Positions 56,057 through 64,000 of a stretch of 64,000 nucleotides of DNA are shown in pieces. Made by a program: the position numbers and the translations under genes. This DNA comes from Amycolatopsis sp. WAC 01376 (GTDB taxonomy: Bacteria; Actinomycetota; Actinomycetes; Mycobacteriales; Pseudonocardiaceae): NCBI RefSeq assembly GCF_003947415.1, contig NZ_QHKL01000001.1, positions 868,001 through 932,000 of the forward strand. Reading direction: 5' to 3'. Below the pieces are notes generated by a model. The model had not been told where the DNA came from and searched no databases. It was given only the letters and a program-made list of their open reading frames with translations. The stretch's first letter is position 1. Every line of letters begins with the position of its first letter.

Positions 56057-56658
56057 CTGCCTGACTCCCCTCCCCTCATCGGTGCGTGCGGTGAGATCAC
56101 TCAGCGGCCCGAAACGCCGGGTCGAGCGTCATCATGGCCCGATCGGCTCATGCGCACAGCAAATATCCACATGGTTGTCCACAGCTGTGCACTAATGTAC
56201 GGCTGCCCGCGGTGACGCCACCTGCGGGATCGCCGTATGCCGACGGGACGCCTCCACATCCCCAAGGACACCCGGGCGCCTGCACCGTTCCACCTCGGCG
56301 AAAACCCGGGAGGGGCACGCTAACAAGCCCCGCTCGTTGCCACAAGGCATCCTCGCGCGCAAGCATTTCACGGTGTACGGCGTGTTGCCATTCGATGCCC
56401 TCGCGTCGTCGGTGATCACTCTCCACGTACTGTCGCGGTCCGTGGTCGAGGGGGTGGCTGCCGGGCCCGGGCGGGGGGTGCGTACCCTCGTAAGGTCTCC
56501 CGTATACAGCGGGGGCGTTTCGCGTGCCCACGTTGTCGTCGCTCGACGTGACGAGGCCACACGTTGGTAGGAGACACCAGAGACTGCCGTGCGTCAGCAC
56601 GACACGCCAGGAACGGGTCGAACCGTTCCCGGCGGCCGAGAAACAGGAGAAGTTAGTC
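56057..56658. other. Divergent dnaA/rpmH promoter region
   Basis: A 602-bp spacer between the divergent dnaA and rpmH genes. A perfect DnaA box TTGTCCACA lies at 56175-56183, and ATATCCACA at 56163 is a near match, about 110 bp upstream of dnaA, suggesting autoregulation. The rest should hold the promoters of both operons. No further gene is supported. Confidence 0.7.
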
Positions 56659-56802
56659 GTGAGCAAGGGTAAGCGCACCTTCCAGCCGAACAACCGCCGA
56701 CGCGCCCGGGTCCACGGATTCCGGCTGCGCATGCGGACCCGCGCCGGCCGGGCCATCCTGGCGGCTCGCCGTCGCAAGGGCCGCGGCGCGCTGTCCGCCT
56801 GA
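56659..56802 (+). CDS. rpmH: 50S ribosomal protein L34
   Basis: A 47-residue very basic protein, [20 protein letters not shown] to the end [11 protein letters not shown], diagnostic of L34 in the large ribosomal subunit. It starts at GTG (56659) with CAGGAGAAG upstream. First gene of the rpmH-rnpA-yidD-yidC-jag-rsmG-parAB order. Confidence 0.98.
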   Translation: MSKGKRTFQPNNRRRARVHGFRLRMRTRAGRAILAARRRKGRGALSA

Positions 56803-56825
56803 TCCGGCCGCCGTCGAGGGACGTC

Positions 56826-57236
56826 GTGCTGCCGGCCGCCGCGAGGTTGCGGCGCAGTGAGGATTTCCGTGCCGTGATGCGGCGTGGGGCCAAGGCAGGC
56901 AGGCGCCGCCTCGTCGTCCATGCGTTGACCACGGACCCGCCCGATGCCGCCGAAGCGGCGCGGGCGGGTTTTGTGGTGAGCAAGGCCGTCGGGAATTCGG
57001 TGGTCCGCCACCGGGTCACCCGCCGATTGAGGCATCTTGTTTCCGCCAGGCTCGGAACACTGCCGCCGGGCAGCTCGTTGGTGATACGGGCACTACCTCC
57101 GGCCGCGGACGCGTCCAGCGCGGAACTCGGCTCGGACCTCGACGCTTCGTTGAGGCGCCTCGGGCTCTCCGGCCGTTCCGCCGTCACCGGGAAGTCCCAG
57201 CAGGCGCGACCCCCCGACAACGGATCAGCGGTGTAA
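56826..57236 (+). CDS. rnpA: Ribonuclease P protein component
   Basis: A 136-residue basic protein. The RNA-binding motif region is [22 protein letters not shown], and the N-terminus [20 protein letters not shown] is typical. It assists the RNase P RNA in removing tRNA 5' leaders. A long C-terminal extension after residue 85 is Ser/Ala-rich. GTG start, 23 bp after rpmH. Confidence 0.97.
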   Translation: MLPAAARLRRSEDFRAVMRRGAKAGRRRLVVHALTTDPPDAAEAARAGFVVSKAVGNSVVRHRVTRRLRHLVSARLGTLPPGSSLVIRALPPAADASSAELGSDLDASLRRLGLSGRSAVTGKSQQARPPDNGSAV

Positions 57237-57240
57237 CGGC

Positions 57241-57546
57241 ATGCGAGCCACCGAGAACGAGACCACCGAAGATGCCCGGCCAGGCCCGGTGGCATGGGTG
57301 CTGCTCCTGCCCATCAAGCTGTACCGCAAGGCGATCTCCCCCTTCTTTCCTCCGGCGTGCCGGTTCTACCCGAGCTGTAGCGCGTACGCCGTCGAGGCAC
57401 TGACCCGGCACGGCGCCGGCCGCGGCAGCTATCTCGCGGTCCGGCGTCTGCTGCGCTGTGGCCCGTGGACCATGCCCGGCCGCGACCCGGTACCCGAGAC
57501 GTTCTCGTGGCGCCACCGCCGACCTGAAACACCGATCGAGGAGTAG
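57241..57546 (+). CDS. yidD: Membrane protein insertion efficiency factor YidD
   Basis: A 101-residue protein with the YidD signature: LLPIKLYRKAISPFFPPACRF, YPSCSAYAVEALTRHG and LLRCGPW. Three conserved cysteines are present. It sits at the inner membrane and helps YidC insert proteins. It starts 4 bp after the rnpA stop. Confidence 0.96.
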   Translation: MRATENETTEDARPGPVAWVLLLPIKLYRKAISPFFPPACRFYPSCSAYAVEALTRHGAGRGSYLAVRRLLRCGPWTMPGRDPVPETFSWRHRRPETPIEE

Positions 57547-57550
57547 CTCA

Positions 57551-58654
57551 GTGCTCGACTTCATCTACTACCCCGTGTCCTTCATCTTGTGGTGTTGGCA
57601 CAAGGTCTTCGGGCTCGTGTTCGGTGAGGCGAACGCGATTTCCTGGGTCCTCGCGATCATCTTCCTGACGGTCACCGTCCGCGGCATCATGTTCAAGCCG
57701 TTCGTGAACCAGGTCCGGTCGATGAAGAAGATGCAGGACTTCGCGCCGGAAATGAAGAAGATCCAGAAGAAGTACTCCAACGACCGGCAGCGCCAGGCGA
57801 TGGAGATGCAGAAGCTCCAGAAGGAGCACGGCGTCAACCCGCTGGGCAGCTGCCTGCCGATGCTGCTTCAGATCCCGGTCTTCATCGGTCTGAACCACGT
57901 CCTGCGGATGTTCACCATCAACCCGTACGGCGGGCCGAAGACCGAGAACTACTTCTTCGATCAGGCCGGCGTCGAGTCCTACGTCCACGCGAAGCTGTTC
58001 GGCGTCAACCTCGGCGACGCCATCTACACCGGCGTCGACATGGTCAGCGGTGGCAACACGGCCGCCGGGTTCCACTGGGGCGTCGCGCCGGTCGCGATCC
58101 CGCTGATGATCATCGCGAGTATCGCGACGCACCTCACCGCGCGTCACTCGGTCCAGCGCCAGAACCCCGAGTCGGCCACCCCGCAGACCGCGATGATGAA
58201 CAAGCTGACGATGTACGTCTTCCCGATCGGTGTCCTCGTCTTCGGTGCGCTGTTCCCGATCGGTCTGCTCATCTACTGGCTCGCCAACAACGGCTGGACC
58301 CTGATGCAGCAGCGCCTCGTCTACACGAAGATCGACAAGGAAGAAGAGGCCCGCAAGGAAGCCGAGAAGGAGAAGCGCGCGAACCTCGGCCCCAAGCCCG
58401 GCCAGAAGCCGACCGCGCCGCGCCCCGGCCAGAAGCCGGTCCAGCAGAAGAGGAACAAGCAGTCCTCCGGTGGTCAGGTGAAGAAGGCGGGCTCGCCCCA
58501 CGGCTTCGCCCAGACCGATCCCTCCACTGCGGAGAAGAAGGACGCCAAGAACGCATCAGCCGAGCCGTCCACCAACGGCTCGAAGGAGAACGTCGCGGAC
58601 GCGACCGAGCTCATCTCTGACTCGACTAAGAAATCGGGCCGGAAGCGTCGCTGA
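57551..58654 (+). CDS. yidC: Membrane protein insertase YidC/Oxa1
   Basis: A 367-residue insertase from the GTG at 57551 (VLDFIYYPVSFILW), 4 bp after yidD. It has five transmembrane helices, with the hydrophilic-groove segment FKPFVNQVRSMKKMQDFAPEMKKI in the first cytoplasmic hairpin and NPLGSCLPMLLQIPVFIGL following. The C-terminal 95 residues are Lys-rich, as in Gram-positive YidC1, and would contact ribosomes. It inserts and folds membrane proteins with SecYEG or alone. Confidence 0.97.
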   Translation: MLDFIYYPVSFILWCWHKVFGLVFGEANAISWVLAIIFLTVTVRGIMFKPFVNQVRSMKKMQDFAPEMKKIQKKYSNDRQRQAMEMQKLQKEHGVNPLGSCLPMLLQIPVFIGLNHVLRMFTINPYGGPKTENYFFDQAGVESYVHAKLFGVNLGDAIYTGVDMVSGGNTAAGFHWGVAPVAIPLMIIASIATHLTARHSVQRQNPESATPQTAMMNKLTMYVFPIGVLVFGALFPIGLLIYWLANNGWTLMQQRLVYTKIDKEEEARKEAEKEKRANLGPKPGQKPTAPRPGQKPVQQKRNKQSSGGQVKKAGSPHGFAQTDPSTAEKKDAKNASAEPSTNGSKENVADATELISDSTKKSGRKRR

Positions 58655-58684
58655 CGCCGATCCGGGCCGGAGAGGAGACCAGTA

Positions 58685-59242
58685 ATGGCGGAGACGATCG
58701 ACACGATCGACGCCGAGGAGAACAGCGCGGCCGAAGTTGAGGACGCCGCTGAAGAGACCGCTCGCAAGGGAGGTGTCGACGACGACGTCCTCGTGAAGGA
58801 GGGCGACATCGCCGGCGACTACCTCGAGCGGCTGCTCGATCTTTTGGACTACGACGGCGACATCGACCTCGATGTCGAAGCGGGCCGCGCGATCGTCAGC
58901 ATCGACGGTGGCGAGGATCTGGAGAAGCTCGTCGGACCGCGCGGCACCGTGCTGGAGTCGCTGCAGGAGCTGACGCGGCTGGCGGTCCAGCAGGAGACCG
59001 GTTCGCGGAGCCGACTGATGCTGGACATCGCGGGCTGGCGCGCGGACCGTCGCGAGGAGCTCCGCGAGCTCGGCCGCTCGACCGCCGAGACCGTGGTCTC
59101 CTCCGGTGAGCGCGTCCGGTTGCAGCCGATGAGCCCGTTCGAGCGGAAGGTCGTGCGCGGCGCGCTCGCCGCGGTCGACGGGGTCAAGAGCGAGAGTGAA
59201 GGAGAGGACCCGAAGCGCCGGGTCGTCATCTTCCCCGCCTGA
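58685..59242 (+). CDS. jag: KhpB/Jag-type RNA-binding protein
   Basis: A 185-residue RNA-binding protein. An acidic N-terminal 45 residues precede the KH-like domain (YLERLLDLLDYDGDIDLDV, KLVGPRGTVLESLQELTRL) and the R3H domain (SRLMLDIAGWRADRREEL, MSPFERKVVRGAL). It binds RNA with KhpA and affects cell elongation in some Firmicutes. It lies in its usual place after yidC and ends with a strong terminator. Confidence 0.96.
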   Translation: MAETIDTIDAEENSAAEVEDAAEETARKGGVDDDVLVKEGDIAGDYLERLLDLLDYDGDIDLDVEAGRAIVSIDGGEDLEKLVGPRGTVLESLQELTRLAVQQETGSRSRLMLDIAGWRADRREELRELGRSTAETVVSSGERVRLQPMSPFERKVVRGALAAVDGVKSESEGEDPKRRVVIFPA

Positions 59243-59255
59243 CGGTTACTCGAAC

Positions 59256-59293
59256 GAAGCGGCCCGCCGGTCATCCGGCGGGCCGCTTCTTTG
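59256..59293 (+). terminator. Terminator after jag
   Basis: GAAGCGGCCCGCCGG pairs exactly with CCGGCGGGCCGCTTC around TCAT, followed by TTTGT. It ends the rpmH-jag unit. Confidence 0.9.
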
Positions 59294-59319
59294 TGTCGGG
59301 GGTGAATTGCAGCCGTGGC

Positions 59320-59333
59320 GTTTCACGTGAAAC
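59320..59333. other. parS: parS site 1 GTTTCACGTGAAAC
   Basis: Exact match to the bacterial parS core bound by ParB, in the spacer between jag and rsmG. Confidence 0.95.
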
Positions 59334-59350
59334 GCGCGAGACGAGTGGAG

Positions 59351-59359
59351 TTGTCCACA
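59351..59359 (+). promoter_or_regulatory. Perfect DnaA box between two parS sites
   Basis: TTGTCCACA lies 17 bp after parS site 1 and about 55 bp before parS site 2, upstream of rsmG. It may make rsmG-parAB transcription respond to DnaA. Confidence 0.7.
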
Positions 59360-59414
59360 ACTTCGGACTGTCTCCCCGCTTTGCGGTCGGCGTCATGGAC
59401 AATCAGTGGAGCGC

Positions 59415-59428
59415 GTTTCACGTGAAAC
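59415..59428. other. parS: parS site 2 GTTTCACGTGAAAC
   Basis: Second exact parS core, 24 bp before the rsmG start, likely overlapping its promoter or leader. Confidence 0.95.
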
Positions 59429-59452
59429 GGCGTCGAGGGTTGAGGAGCAAGA

Positions 59453-60133
59453 GTGGGCTTGGACGGGGTCGCCGCAGCGGTTCGGAGTGCGGCGTCGGAA
59501 GTATTCGGAGACCGCCTCGAGCAAGCCGTCGGCTACGTCGAACTCCTCGAGCGGCATGGCGTGGAGCGCGGACTGATCGGGCCTCGTGAGGTCGACCGGC
59601 TGTGGGAGCGCCACGTCCTCAACTCCGCCGTCATCGGCGAACGTATCCCCGACGGCGCCCGCGTGGTCGACGTCGGCTCGGGTGCGGGGCTTCCGGGTGT
59701 ACCGCTCGCGATCAGCCGACCAGACCTCGATATCGTTCTGCTCGAACCGATGGCCCGCCGGGTCGACTGGCTGGCCGAGGTTGCCGAGAAGCTGGAACTC
59801 CCCATCACCGTGGTCCGCGGGCGCGCGGAGGAGCGGCAGGTACGTGAGGAGCTCGGTGACGCCGATGTCGTCACCGCCCGGGCGGTCGCTCCGTTGGCCC
59901 GGCTCGCGAACTGGTGCCTCCCGCTCGTGCGTTCCGAAGGTGCTCTGGTCGCCCTCAAAGGAGCGAGCGCTGGAGAAGAAATCGAACGCGATCGCGTCGC
60001 CGTCCGAAAGGCAGGCGGAGGCGAGCCGGAAGTCTTCGAGTGCGGTACCAAGGTGCTCGAGGTTCCGAGCACGGTCGTCGTGATCCACCGTCTGCCTCCG
60101 AAGCAGTCCCGCTCGCGCGGCAGGCGCAGCTAA
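59453..60133 (+). CDS. rsmG: 16S rRNA (guanine-N7)-methyltransferase RsmG
   Basis: A 226-residue SAM-dependent methyltransferase that modifies G527 of 16S rRNA; loss of it gives low-level streptomycin resistance. Motifs: LWERHVLNSAVI, VVDVGSGAGLPGVPLAI (SAM site), VLLEPMARRVDWL and TARAVAPLARL. Starts at GTG. It lies in the usual place before parA and is flanked by parS sites on both sides. Confidence 0.97.
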   Translation: MGLDGVAAAVRSAASEVFGDRLEQAVGYVELLERHGVERGLIGPREVDRLWERHVLNSAVIGERIPDGARVVDVGSGAGLPGVPLAISRPDLDIVLLEPMARRVDWLAEVAEKLELPITVVRGRAEERQVREELGDADVVTARAVAPLARLANWCLPLVRSEGALVALKGASAGEEIERDRVAVRKAGGGEPEVFECGTKVLEVPSTVVVIHRLPPKQSRSRGRRS

Positions 60134-60137
60134 CCCG

Positions 60138-60151
60138 GTTCCACGTGAAAC
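60138..60151. other. Near-parS site GTTCCACGTGAAAC
   Basis: One mismatch from the parS core, located in the 64-bp spacer between rsmG and parA. Confidence 0.7.
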
Positions 60152-60197
60152 AACGCGGAACGACTCCCACGTCTAATACAGAGGAGGCTCGAGACCG

Positions 60198-61127
60198 GTG
60201 ACTCCCCCGCCGTCCGACCCTGCGAGCGCCGGCCAGGAACTCGGCTGGACGCCCATCGCCGAAGAAGCCGTCCGCGCCGCCAGCGTGCTGCACCCCAAGG
60301 AGGGTGCGCTCCCCCGGCCGACTCGTCGGCGAGTGCTGACGGTCGCCAACCAGAAGGGCGGCGTCGGCAAGACGACCAGCACGGTGAACCTCGCCGCCGC
60401 CCTCGCCGTCCACGGGCTCAAGACGCTCGTGATCGACCTCGACCCCCAGGGCAACGCGAGCACCGCGCTCGACATCGACCACCGGTCCGGCACCCCCTCG
60501 ATCTATGAGGTGCTGATCGGCGAGGTGTCGCTCGCCGAGGCGGCGGCGCAGAGCGAGCAGTCGTCGAATCTCTACTGCGTGCCCGCGACCATCGACCTCG
60601 CCGGTGCGGAGATCGAACTCGTCTCCATGGCGTCCCGCGAGATGCGGCTCAAGGAGGCGCTCTCGTCCGAGATCCTCGACGAGATCGGCGTCGACTACGT
60701 CTTCATCGACTGCCCGCCGTCGCTCGGCCTGCTGACCGTCAACGCGATGGTCGCCGCGCAGGAGGTGCTGATCCCGATCCAGTGCGAGTACTACGCGCTC
60801 GAAGGTCTGGGTCAGCTGCTGAGCAACATCGAGCTCGTCCAGGCGCACCTGAACCGCGAACTCAGCGTCTCCACGATCCTGCTCACCATGTACGACGGCC
60901 GGACGAAGCTGGCCGATCAGGTGACGAACGAGGTCCGGAACCACTTCGGGGACACTGTTCTCAAGACGGTCATCCCCCGCAGCGTGAAGGTGTCCGAGGC
61001 GCCCGGCTACGGGCAGACCGTCCTCGCGTACGACCCGGGTTCCCGTGGCGCCATGAGCTACGTGGACGCGGCGAAGGAGATCGCACAACGGGGTGCGGAG
61101 ATGAAGGAAAGGAGCGGTACGGCATGA
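60198..61127 (+). CDS. parA: Chromosome partitioning ATPase ParA
   Basis: A 309-residue P-loop ATPase. The deviant Walker A is [17 protein letters not shown]; Walker A' [12 protein letters not shown]; Walker [16 protein letters not shown] 45-residue N-terminal extension precedes it. It moves ParB-parS complexes and, in actinobacteria, interacts with the polar scaffold DivIVA/Wag31 or Scy. GAGGAGG precedes the GTG start; the stop overlaps the parB ATG. Confidence 0.97.
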   Translation: MTPPPSDPASAGQELGWTPIAEEAVRAASVLHPKEGALPRPTRRRVLTVANQKGGVGKTTSTVNLAAALAVHGLKTLVIDLDPQGNASTALDIDHRSGTPSIYEVLIGEVSLAEAAAQSEQSSNLYCVPATIDLAGAEIELVSMASREMRLKEALSSEILDEIGVDYVFIDCPPSLGLLTVNAMVAAQEVLIPIQCEYYALEGLGQLLSNIELVQAHLNRELSVSTILLTMYDGRTKLADQVTNEVRNHFGDTVLKTVIPRSVKVSEAPGYGQTVLAYDPGSRGAMSYVDAAKEIAQRGAEMKERSGTA

Positions 61128-62140
61128 GCGAGCGCAGAGGAGGGCTCGGGCGCGGGCTCGCCGCCCTGATCCCCACCGGTCCGCCACCGGGCTCTGCGGC
61201 CCCCGTCGAGAACGGCTCCGCCACGGTTCCCGTTCCCGCGGTCAAGCCCGCGGGGCCGGATGACAAGGGCTGGTTCGCGGCCAACGGTGAGGCGGGTTCG
61301 CACGGCGGAACCGTCGCCGGCGCGGTCTACCGCGAAGTCCCGGTCAGCCAGATCAAGCCGAACCCGAAGCAGCCGCGGCAGGTCTTCGACGAAGAAGCCC
61401 TCAACGAGCTGGAGCACTCGATCCGCGCGTTCGGGCTCATGCAGCCCATCGTGGTCCGGGAGCTCGGCCCCGACGAGTACGAACTCGTCATGGGCGAGCG
61501 GCGGCTCCGCGCGTCTCAGCTGGCGGAGCTGGAGGCCATCCCGGCGATCGTCCGCCAGACCGCCGACGAGGCGATGCTGCGTGACGCACTGCTCGAGAAC
61601 ATCCACCGCGTCCAGCTCAACCCGCTCGAAGAGGCGGCCGCGTATCAGCAGCTGCTCGACGAGTTCGCGGTCACGCACGAGGAGCTGGCGAGCCGGATCG
61701 GGCGCAGCCGCCCGGTCATCACGAACACGATCCGCTTGCTCAAACTCCCCCTCGCGGTCCAGCGACGGGTCGCCGCCGGGGTGCTTTCGGCGGGGCACGC
61801 GCGGGCGCTGCTCTCCCTCGAAGACGCCGAGAGTCAGGAAGAGCTGGCCGCGCGGATCATCGCGGAGGGCATGTCGGTCCGTGCGACCGAGGAAGCCGTC
61901 ACGCTCAAAAAGAGCGAGAAGCCGGCCAAACCGAAGCCCGCTCCCCGCAAGCCGATCCAGGCGCCCGGACTTCAGGAACTGGCGAACCGGCTTTCGGACC
62001 GGTTCGACACTCGCGTGAAGGTCGACTTGGGACGCCGAAAGGGGCGGATCACGCTCGAATTCGGCTCGGTTGACGATCTTGAACGCATCGTCGCGCTCAT
62101 GGATCAAAATCAGGCAAATCAGACATCCGAAACCGATTAG
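61124..62140 (+). CDS. parB: Chromosome partitioning protein ParB
   Basis: A 338-residue CTPase and DNA clamp. The N-terminal ParA-contact sequence is [16 protein letters not shown]; the CTP/parS domain has [20 protein letters not shown] and [19 protein letters not shown]; the helix-turn-helix [26 protein letters not shown] reads the parS sites nearby. The C-terminal dimerisation domain ends the protein. It overlaps parA by four bases. Confidence 0.97.
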   Translation: MSERRGGLGRGLAALIPTGPPPGSAAPVENGSATVPVPAVKPAGPDDKGWFAANGEAGSHGGTVAGAVYREVPVSQIKPNPKQPRQVFDEEALNELEHSIRAFGLMQPIVVRELGPDEYELVMGERRLRASQLAELEAIPAIVRQTADEAMLRDALLENIHRVQLNPLEEAAAYQQLLDEFAVTHEELASRIGRSRPVITNTIRLLKLPLAVQRRVAAGVLSAGHARALLSLEDAESQEELAARIIAEGMSVRATEEAVTLKKSEKPAKPKPAPRKPIQAPGLQELANRLSDRFDTRVKVDLGRRKGRITLEFGSVDDLERIVALMDQNQANQTSETD

Positions 62141-62225
62141 GGATCACACCGGGTCGTTTTGTCACGGTGACGATAGCTGTGTGCTGACCACTCGGTGACG
62201 ATGAGTGCTTGAACTGGGGGCAAGT

Positions 62226-62897
62226 GTGAAGGCGCTCTTCGACGGTCGAAATCCTCGCGCGGTGGTCTTCGACTGCGACGGATTGCTCATGGACACCGAG
62301 CCGTGTTGGTCGGTCGCCGAGACCGAACTGTTCGCGCGGCGAGGTCTGCCGTTCGGTCCGGACGAGAAGGCGTTGGTGATCGGCAAGTCGCTACCGGCCG
62401 CCGCCGACGCGATGGCGAAGGCGTTCGGCGAACCCGGCGGCGGCGCCGTGATCGCGGACGAGTTGCTGAGGTTGGTGACCGAGGTCGTCACCGCGAAGGC
62501 GGAGGCGATGCCCGGCGCGCGTGAGTTGGTCGAACTGACCGCAGCCGCCGTTCCGGTCGCCGTCGCGAGCAACTCGCCCCGGGCCCTGTTGGACGCCGCT
62601 CTCCTCCGCGGCGGACTTTCGGCGATGTTTCCCGTGAAACTGGCCGCCGATGAGGTGGCCGCGCCGAAGCCCGATCCGGAGATGTACTTGACCGCGTGCG
62701 ATCTCTTGAACGTCGAGCCCGCCGACGCACTGGCGTTCGAGGACTCGATGACCGGCCTGCGGTCGGCGCGAGCGGCCGGGCTGCCCGTCATCGGGGTGCC
62801 CACGTTGCGACAGCAGGACTTCCCCGCCGATTTCGTGATCGGCTCGCTGCGCGACGAAGAACTGCTGGCATGGGTGCGCGGCTGGCCCCGGCGATGA
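62226..62897 (+). CDS. HAD-superfamily hydrolase
   Basis: Predicted 223 residues from the GTG at 62226 (VKALFDGRNPRAVV), which has GGGGG upstream; a GTG at 62205 is an alternative. The HAD motifs are AVVFDCDGLLMDTEPCW (nucleophile and acid Asp), VAVASNSPRALLD, KPDPEMYLTACDLL and ALAFEDSMTGLRSA. It resembles sugar-phosphatase or beta-phosphoglucomutase subfamily members. Substrate unknown. Its stop overlaps the next gene's ATG. A near-parS word lies in the coding sequence at 62627. Confidence 0.87.
   Translation: MKALFDGRNPRAVVFDCDGLLMDTEPCWSVAETELFARRGLPFGPDEKALVIGKSLPAAADAMAKAFGEPGGGAVIADELLRLVTEVVTAKAEAMPGARELVELTAAAVPVAVASNSPRALLDAALLRGGLSAMFPVKLAADEVAAPKPDPEMYLTACDLLNVEPADALAFEDSMTGLRSARAAGLPVIGVPTLRQQDFPADFVIGSLRDEELLAWVRGWPRR
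62627..62640. other. Near-parS site GTTTCCCGTGAAAC
   Basis: One mismatch from the parS core but in the central CACGTG, inside the HAD-hydrolase gene. ParB binding is uncertain. Confidence 0.4.
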
Positions 62898-63280
62898 CCG
62901 GTCTGCCCTTCGTCCGCTTCCAGAGTCCGATTCGCAATGAGCGGGGAACCTTCACCGGGGTCTTCGGTCTCGTCAACGGCCTCGCCCGGGCTGGGCGCCT
63001 CACGGTCGAGCAGGAAGCCTTTCGCCGGACGAGCAATGATTGGTTCGACACGAACTTCACCAACCCAGCGCACGTCGACCCGAGCGTCTACGACGTGGAC
63101 GTGAACCCCGGGGCCGCGGCGTGGTTCAAAGCGACCGCTCGGGTCTTCATCGAGCGGGTCGACGGCTACCTGTCGATCCTGGAGACGCACGAGGTCCCGT
63201 GCGAGGCCGTCTGGTCGGCGAACCCGGGCCGGGTCATCTACGAAGATGAGCACCAGGTCGTCGCCGTAGCCCGGAAATGA
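62894..63280 (+). CDS. Hypothetical protein coupled to HAD hydrolase
   Basis: A 128-residue protein whose ATG overlaps the HAD stop codon (ATGA). Residues include VRFQSPIRNERGTFTGVF, DWFDTNFTNPAHVDPSVY and AAAWFKATARVFIERVDGYL. It looks globular with several aromatic clusters, no signal or membrane segment. I do not recognise a family. The overlap suggests it is co-expressed with the hydrolase. It ends at a bidirectional hairpin shared with the ligase gene. Confidence 0.75.
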   Translation: MTGLPFVRFQSPIRNERGTFTGVFGLVNGLARAGRLTVEQEAFRRTSNDWFDTNFTNPAHVDPSVYDVDVNPGAAAWFKATARVFIERVDGYLSILETHEVPCEAVWSANPGRVIYEDEHQVVAVARK

Positions 63281-63281
63281 A

Positions 63282-63314
63282 AAGGGGACTCGCCCGCACC
63301 GGGCAAGTCCCCTT
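63282..63314. terminator. Bidirectional terminator
   Basis: AAGGGGACTCGCCCG pairs with CGGGCAAGTCCCCTT (one mismatch) around CAC. Minus strand continues TTTTC, serving the ligase gene; plus strand continues CGTCG. Confidence 0.8.
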
Positions 63315-63326
63315 CGTCGATCAGAC

Positions 63327-64000
63327 TCAGCTCTTGCGTGCGATCGCTCGGCCGACGAGGCCGGCGAAGACCGATCCGAGGGTGGCACCGGCCGCCTCGA
63401 TCGCGACCGGAACGATCGACGTCTCGGTCAGGCCCGGCGACAGGTTCACCGCGAGGAAGTAGACCGTGCCGTCTTCGGCGACTACGGCGTCGGTGCGTGA
63501 GATGTCGCGAAGCCCGAGTTGCCGGTGCACGGCGACGGCCAGTTCGCCGACCGCCTTGGCGGCGTCGTCGGGGATCCGCGCGGGAGTGAAGAAGTCGGTC
63601 AGCCCGGCGGTATAGCGGGCGGTGTAGTCGTACACGCCGCTCTCCGGGACGATCTCGACCGCGGGCAGTGCCTCGGGGCCCTCTTCGCCTTCGATGACCG
63701 TCACGGCCACCTCGACGCCGGATACGAACTTCTCGGCGAGGACCGTGTCGCCGTACGCGAAGCAGCCGACCATCGCACCGGGCATCTCCGCGGCGTCCTT
63801 GACGACCTGGGCGCCCAGCGCCGAACCGCCCTGGTCGGGCTTGAGGATCAGGGGCAAGCCCAAGGTTTCGACCATCGCGTCCAGTACGGCTTGCGCACCG
63901 AGTTCGCGGAAGGTGCTGTGCGGCAGCACGACCCAGTCCGGCGTGGTGAAGCCCGCGTCGGCGACGAGCGCCTTGGCCGTCGGCTTATCCCACGCCCGGC
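63327..64000 (-). CDS. D-alanine--D-alanine ligase family protein, 5' end missing
   Basis: The coding sequence runs off the right edge, so at least the first part is absent; the visible 223 residues cover the ATP-grasp core. DKPTAKALVADAGFTTPDWV starts the ligase central domain; PLILKPDQGGSALG is the ATP Lys region; VLAEKFVSGVEVAVTVIE and ALPAVEIVPESGVYDYTARY are typical. The metal-binding segment reads VYFLAVNLSPGLTETS where Ddl enzymes have LEVN or LEAN, so the Mg2+ Glu is Ala. It may be a divergent or inactive ligase paralogue. Located just after parB. Confidence 0.82.
   Translation of the reverse strand, partial: RAWDKPTAKALVADAGFTTPDWVVLPHSTFRELGAQAVLDAMVETLGLPLILKPDQGGSALGAQVVKDAAEMPGAMVGCFAYGDTVLAEKFVSGVEVAVTVIEGEEGPEALPAVEIVPESGVYDYTARYTAGLTDFFTPARIPDDAAKAVGELAVAVHRQLGLRDISRTDAVVAEDGTVYFLAVNLSPGLTETSIVPVAIEAAGATLGSVFAGLVGRAIARKS

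Overview
The window is a GC-rich actinobacterial chromosome segment that carries the replication origin. Gene order, the sortase E/CrgA/CwsA neighbourhood, the unusual dispersed palindromes and the overall protein style point to a member of the Pseudonocardiaceae, most likely Amycolatopsis or a close relative. The genus is an inference from gene content; no database search was run. Most of the window is the conserved origin-proximal block known from Mycobacterium and Streptomyces, and it is unbroken from the fhaA-pknB operon on the left to parAB on the right.

Layout. 1-6.3 kb: two secreted or membrane hypotheticals, a cystathionine gamma-lyase-type PLP enzyme and a secreted penicillin-acylase/discoidin protein on the minus strand, with a repeat-rich intergenic region. 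6.4-7.2 kb: FKBP isomerase and tRNA-Leu(CAG). 7.2-16.8 kb: the growth and cell-wall signalling operon fhaA-fhaB-pstP-rodA-pbpA-pknA-pknB. 16.9-19.0 kb: ABC permease, ABC ATPase and trpG/pabA, coupled by overlapping stop and start codons. 19.0-26.1 kb: an accessory block with an fprA reductase behind a possible IdeR iron box, a two-component pair, a drug-type ABC exporter, an SCO5389-family protein and an LLM-class oxidoreductase. 26.1-31.5 kb: class E sortase with a translationally coupled 51-residue membrane protein, crgA, a PH-domain membrane protein, a secreted protein, rhomboid protease, ppiA and a CwsA-like protein. 31.6-43.2 kb: a second accessory block with a DUF6918 protein, lipoprotein, PdxH-like oxidase, M14 carboxypeptidase, AlkZ-like protein, ADP-ribosylglycohydrolase, two-component pair, hydrolase and a three-gene cassette that looks linked to type VII secretion.

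43.2-56.1 kb is the replication core on the minus strand: DLW-39 protein, tRNA-Ala, tRNA-Ile, DUF3566 protein, gyrA, gyrB, dciA, recF, gnd, dnaN, then oriC (many DnaA boxes and an AT-rich tract) and dnaA. 56.6-64 kb runs the other way: rpmH, rnpA, yidD, yidC, jag, rsmG, parA, parB, with two perfect and several near-perfect parS sites. The right end has a HAD hydrolase, an unknown protein and a truncated D-Ala-D-Ala-ligase-type gene that lacks a usual metal-binding Glu.

The most striking unexplained structure is a three-copy element of about 160-170 bp (26.1, 31.6 and 54.3 kb). Each copy abuts the 3' end of a minus-strand gene in the same orientation, and in two copies it supplies the last codon and the stop. 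The copies differ in sequence while keeping base pairing: an outer stem enclosing two hairpins, plus a flanking hairpin. That pattern suggests selection on RNA or DNA structure. Three other long, nearly perfect inverted repeats lie between genes at 2.8, 16.8 and 20.5 kb.
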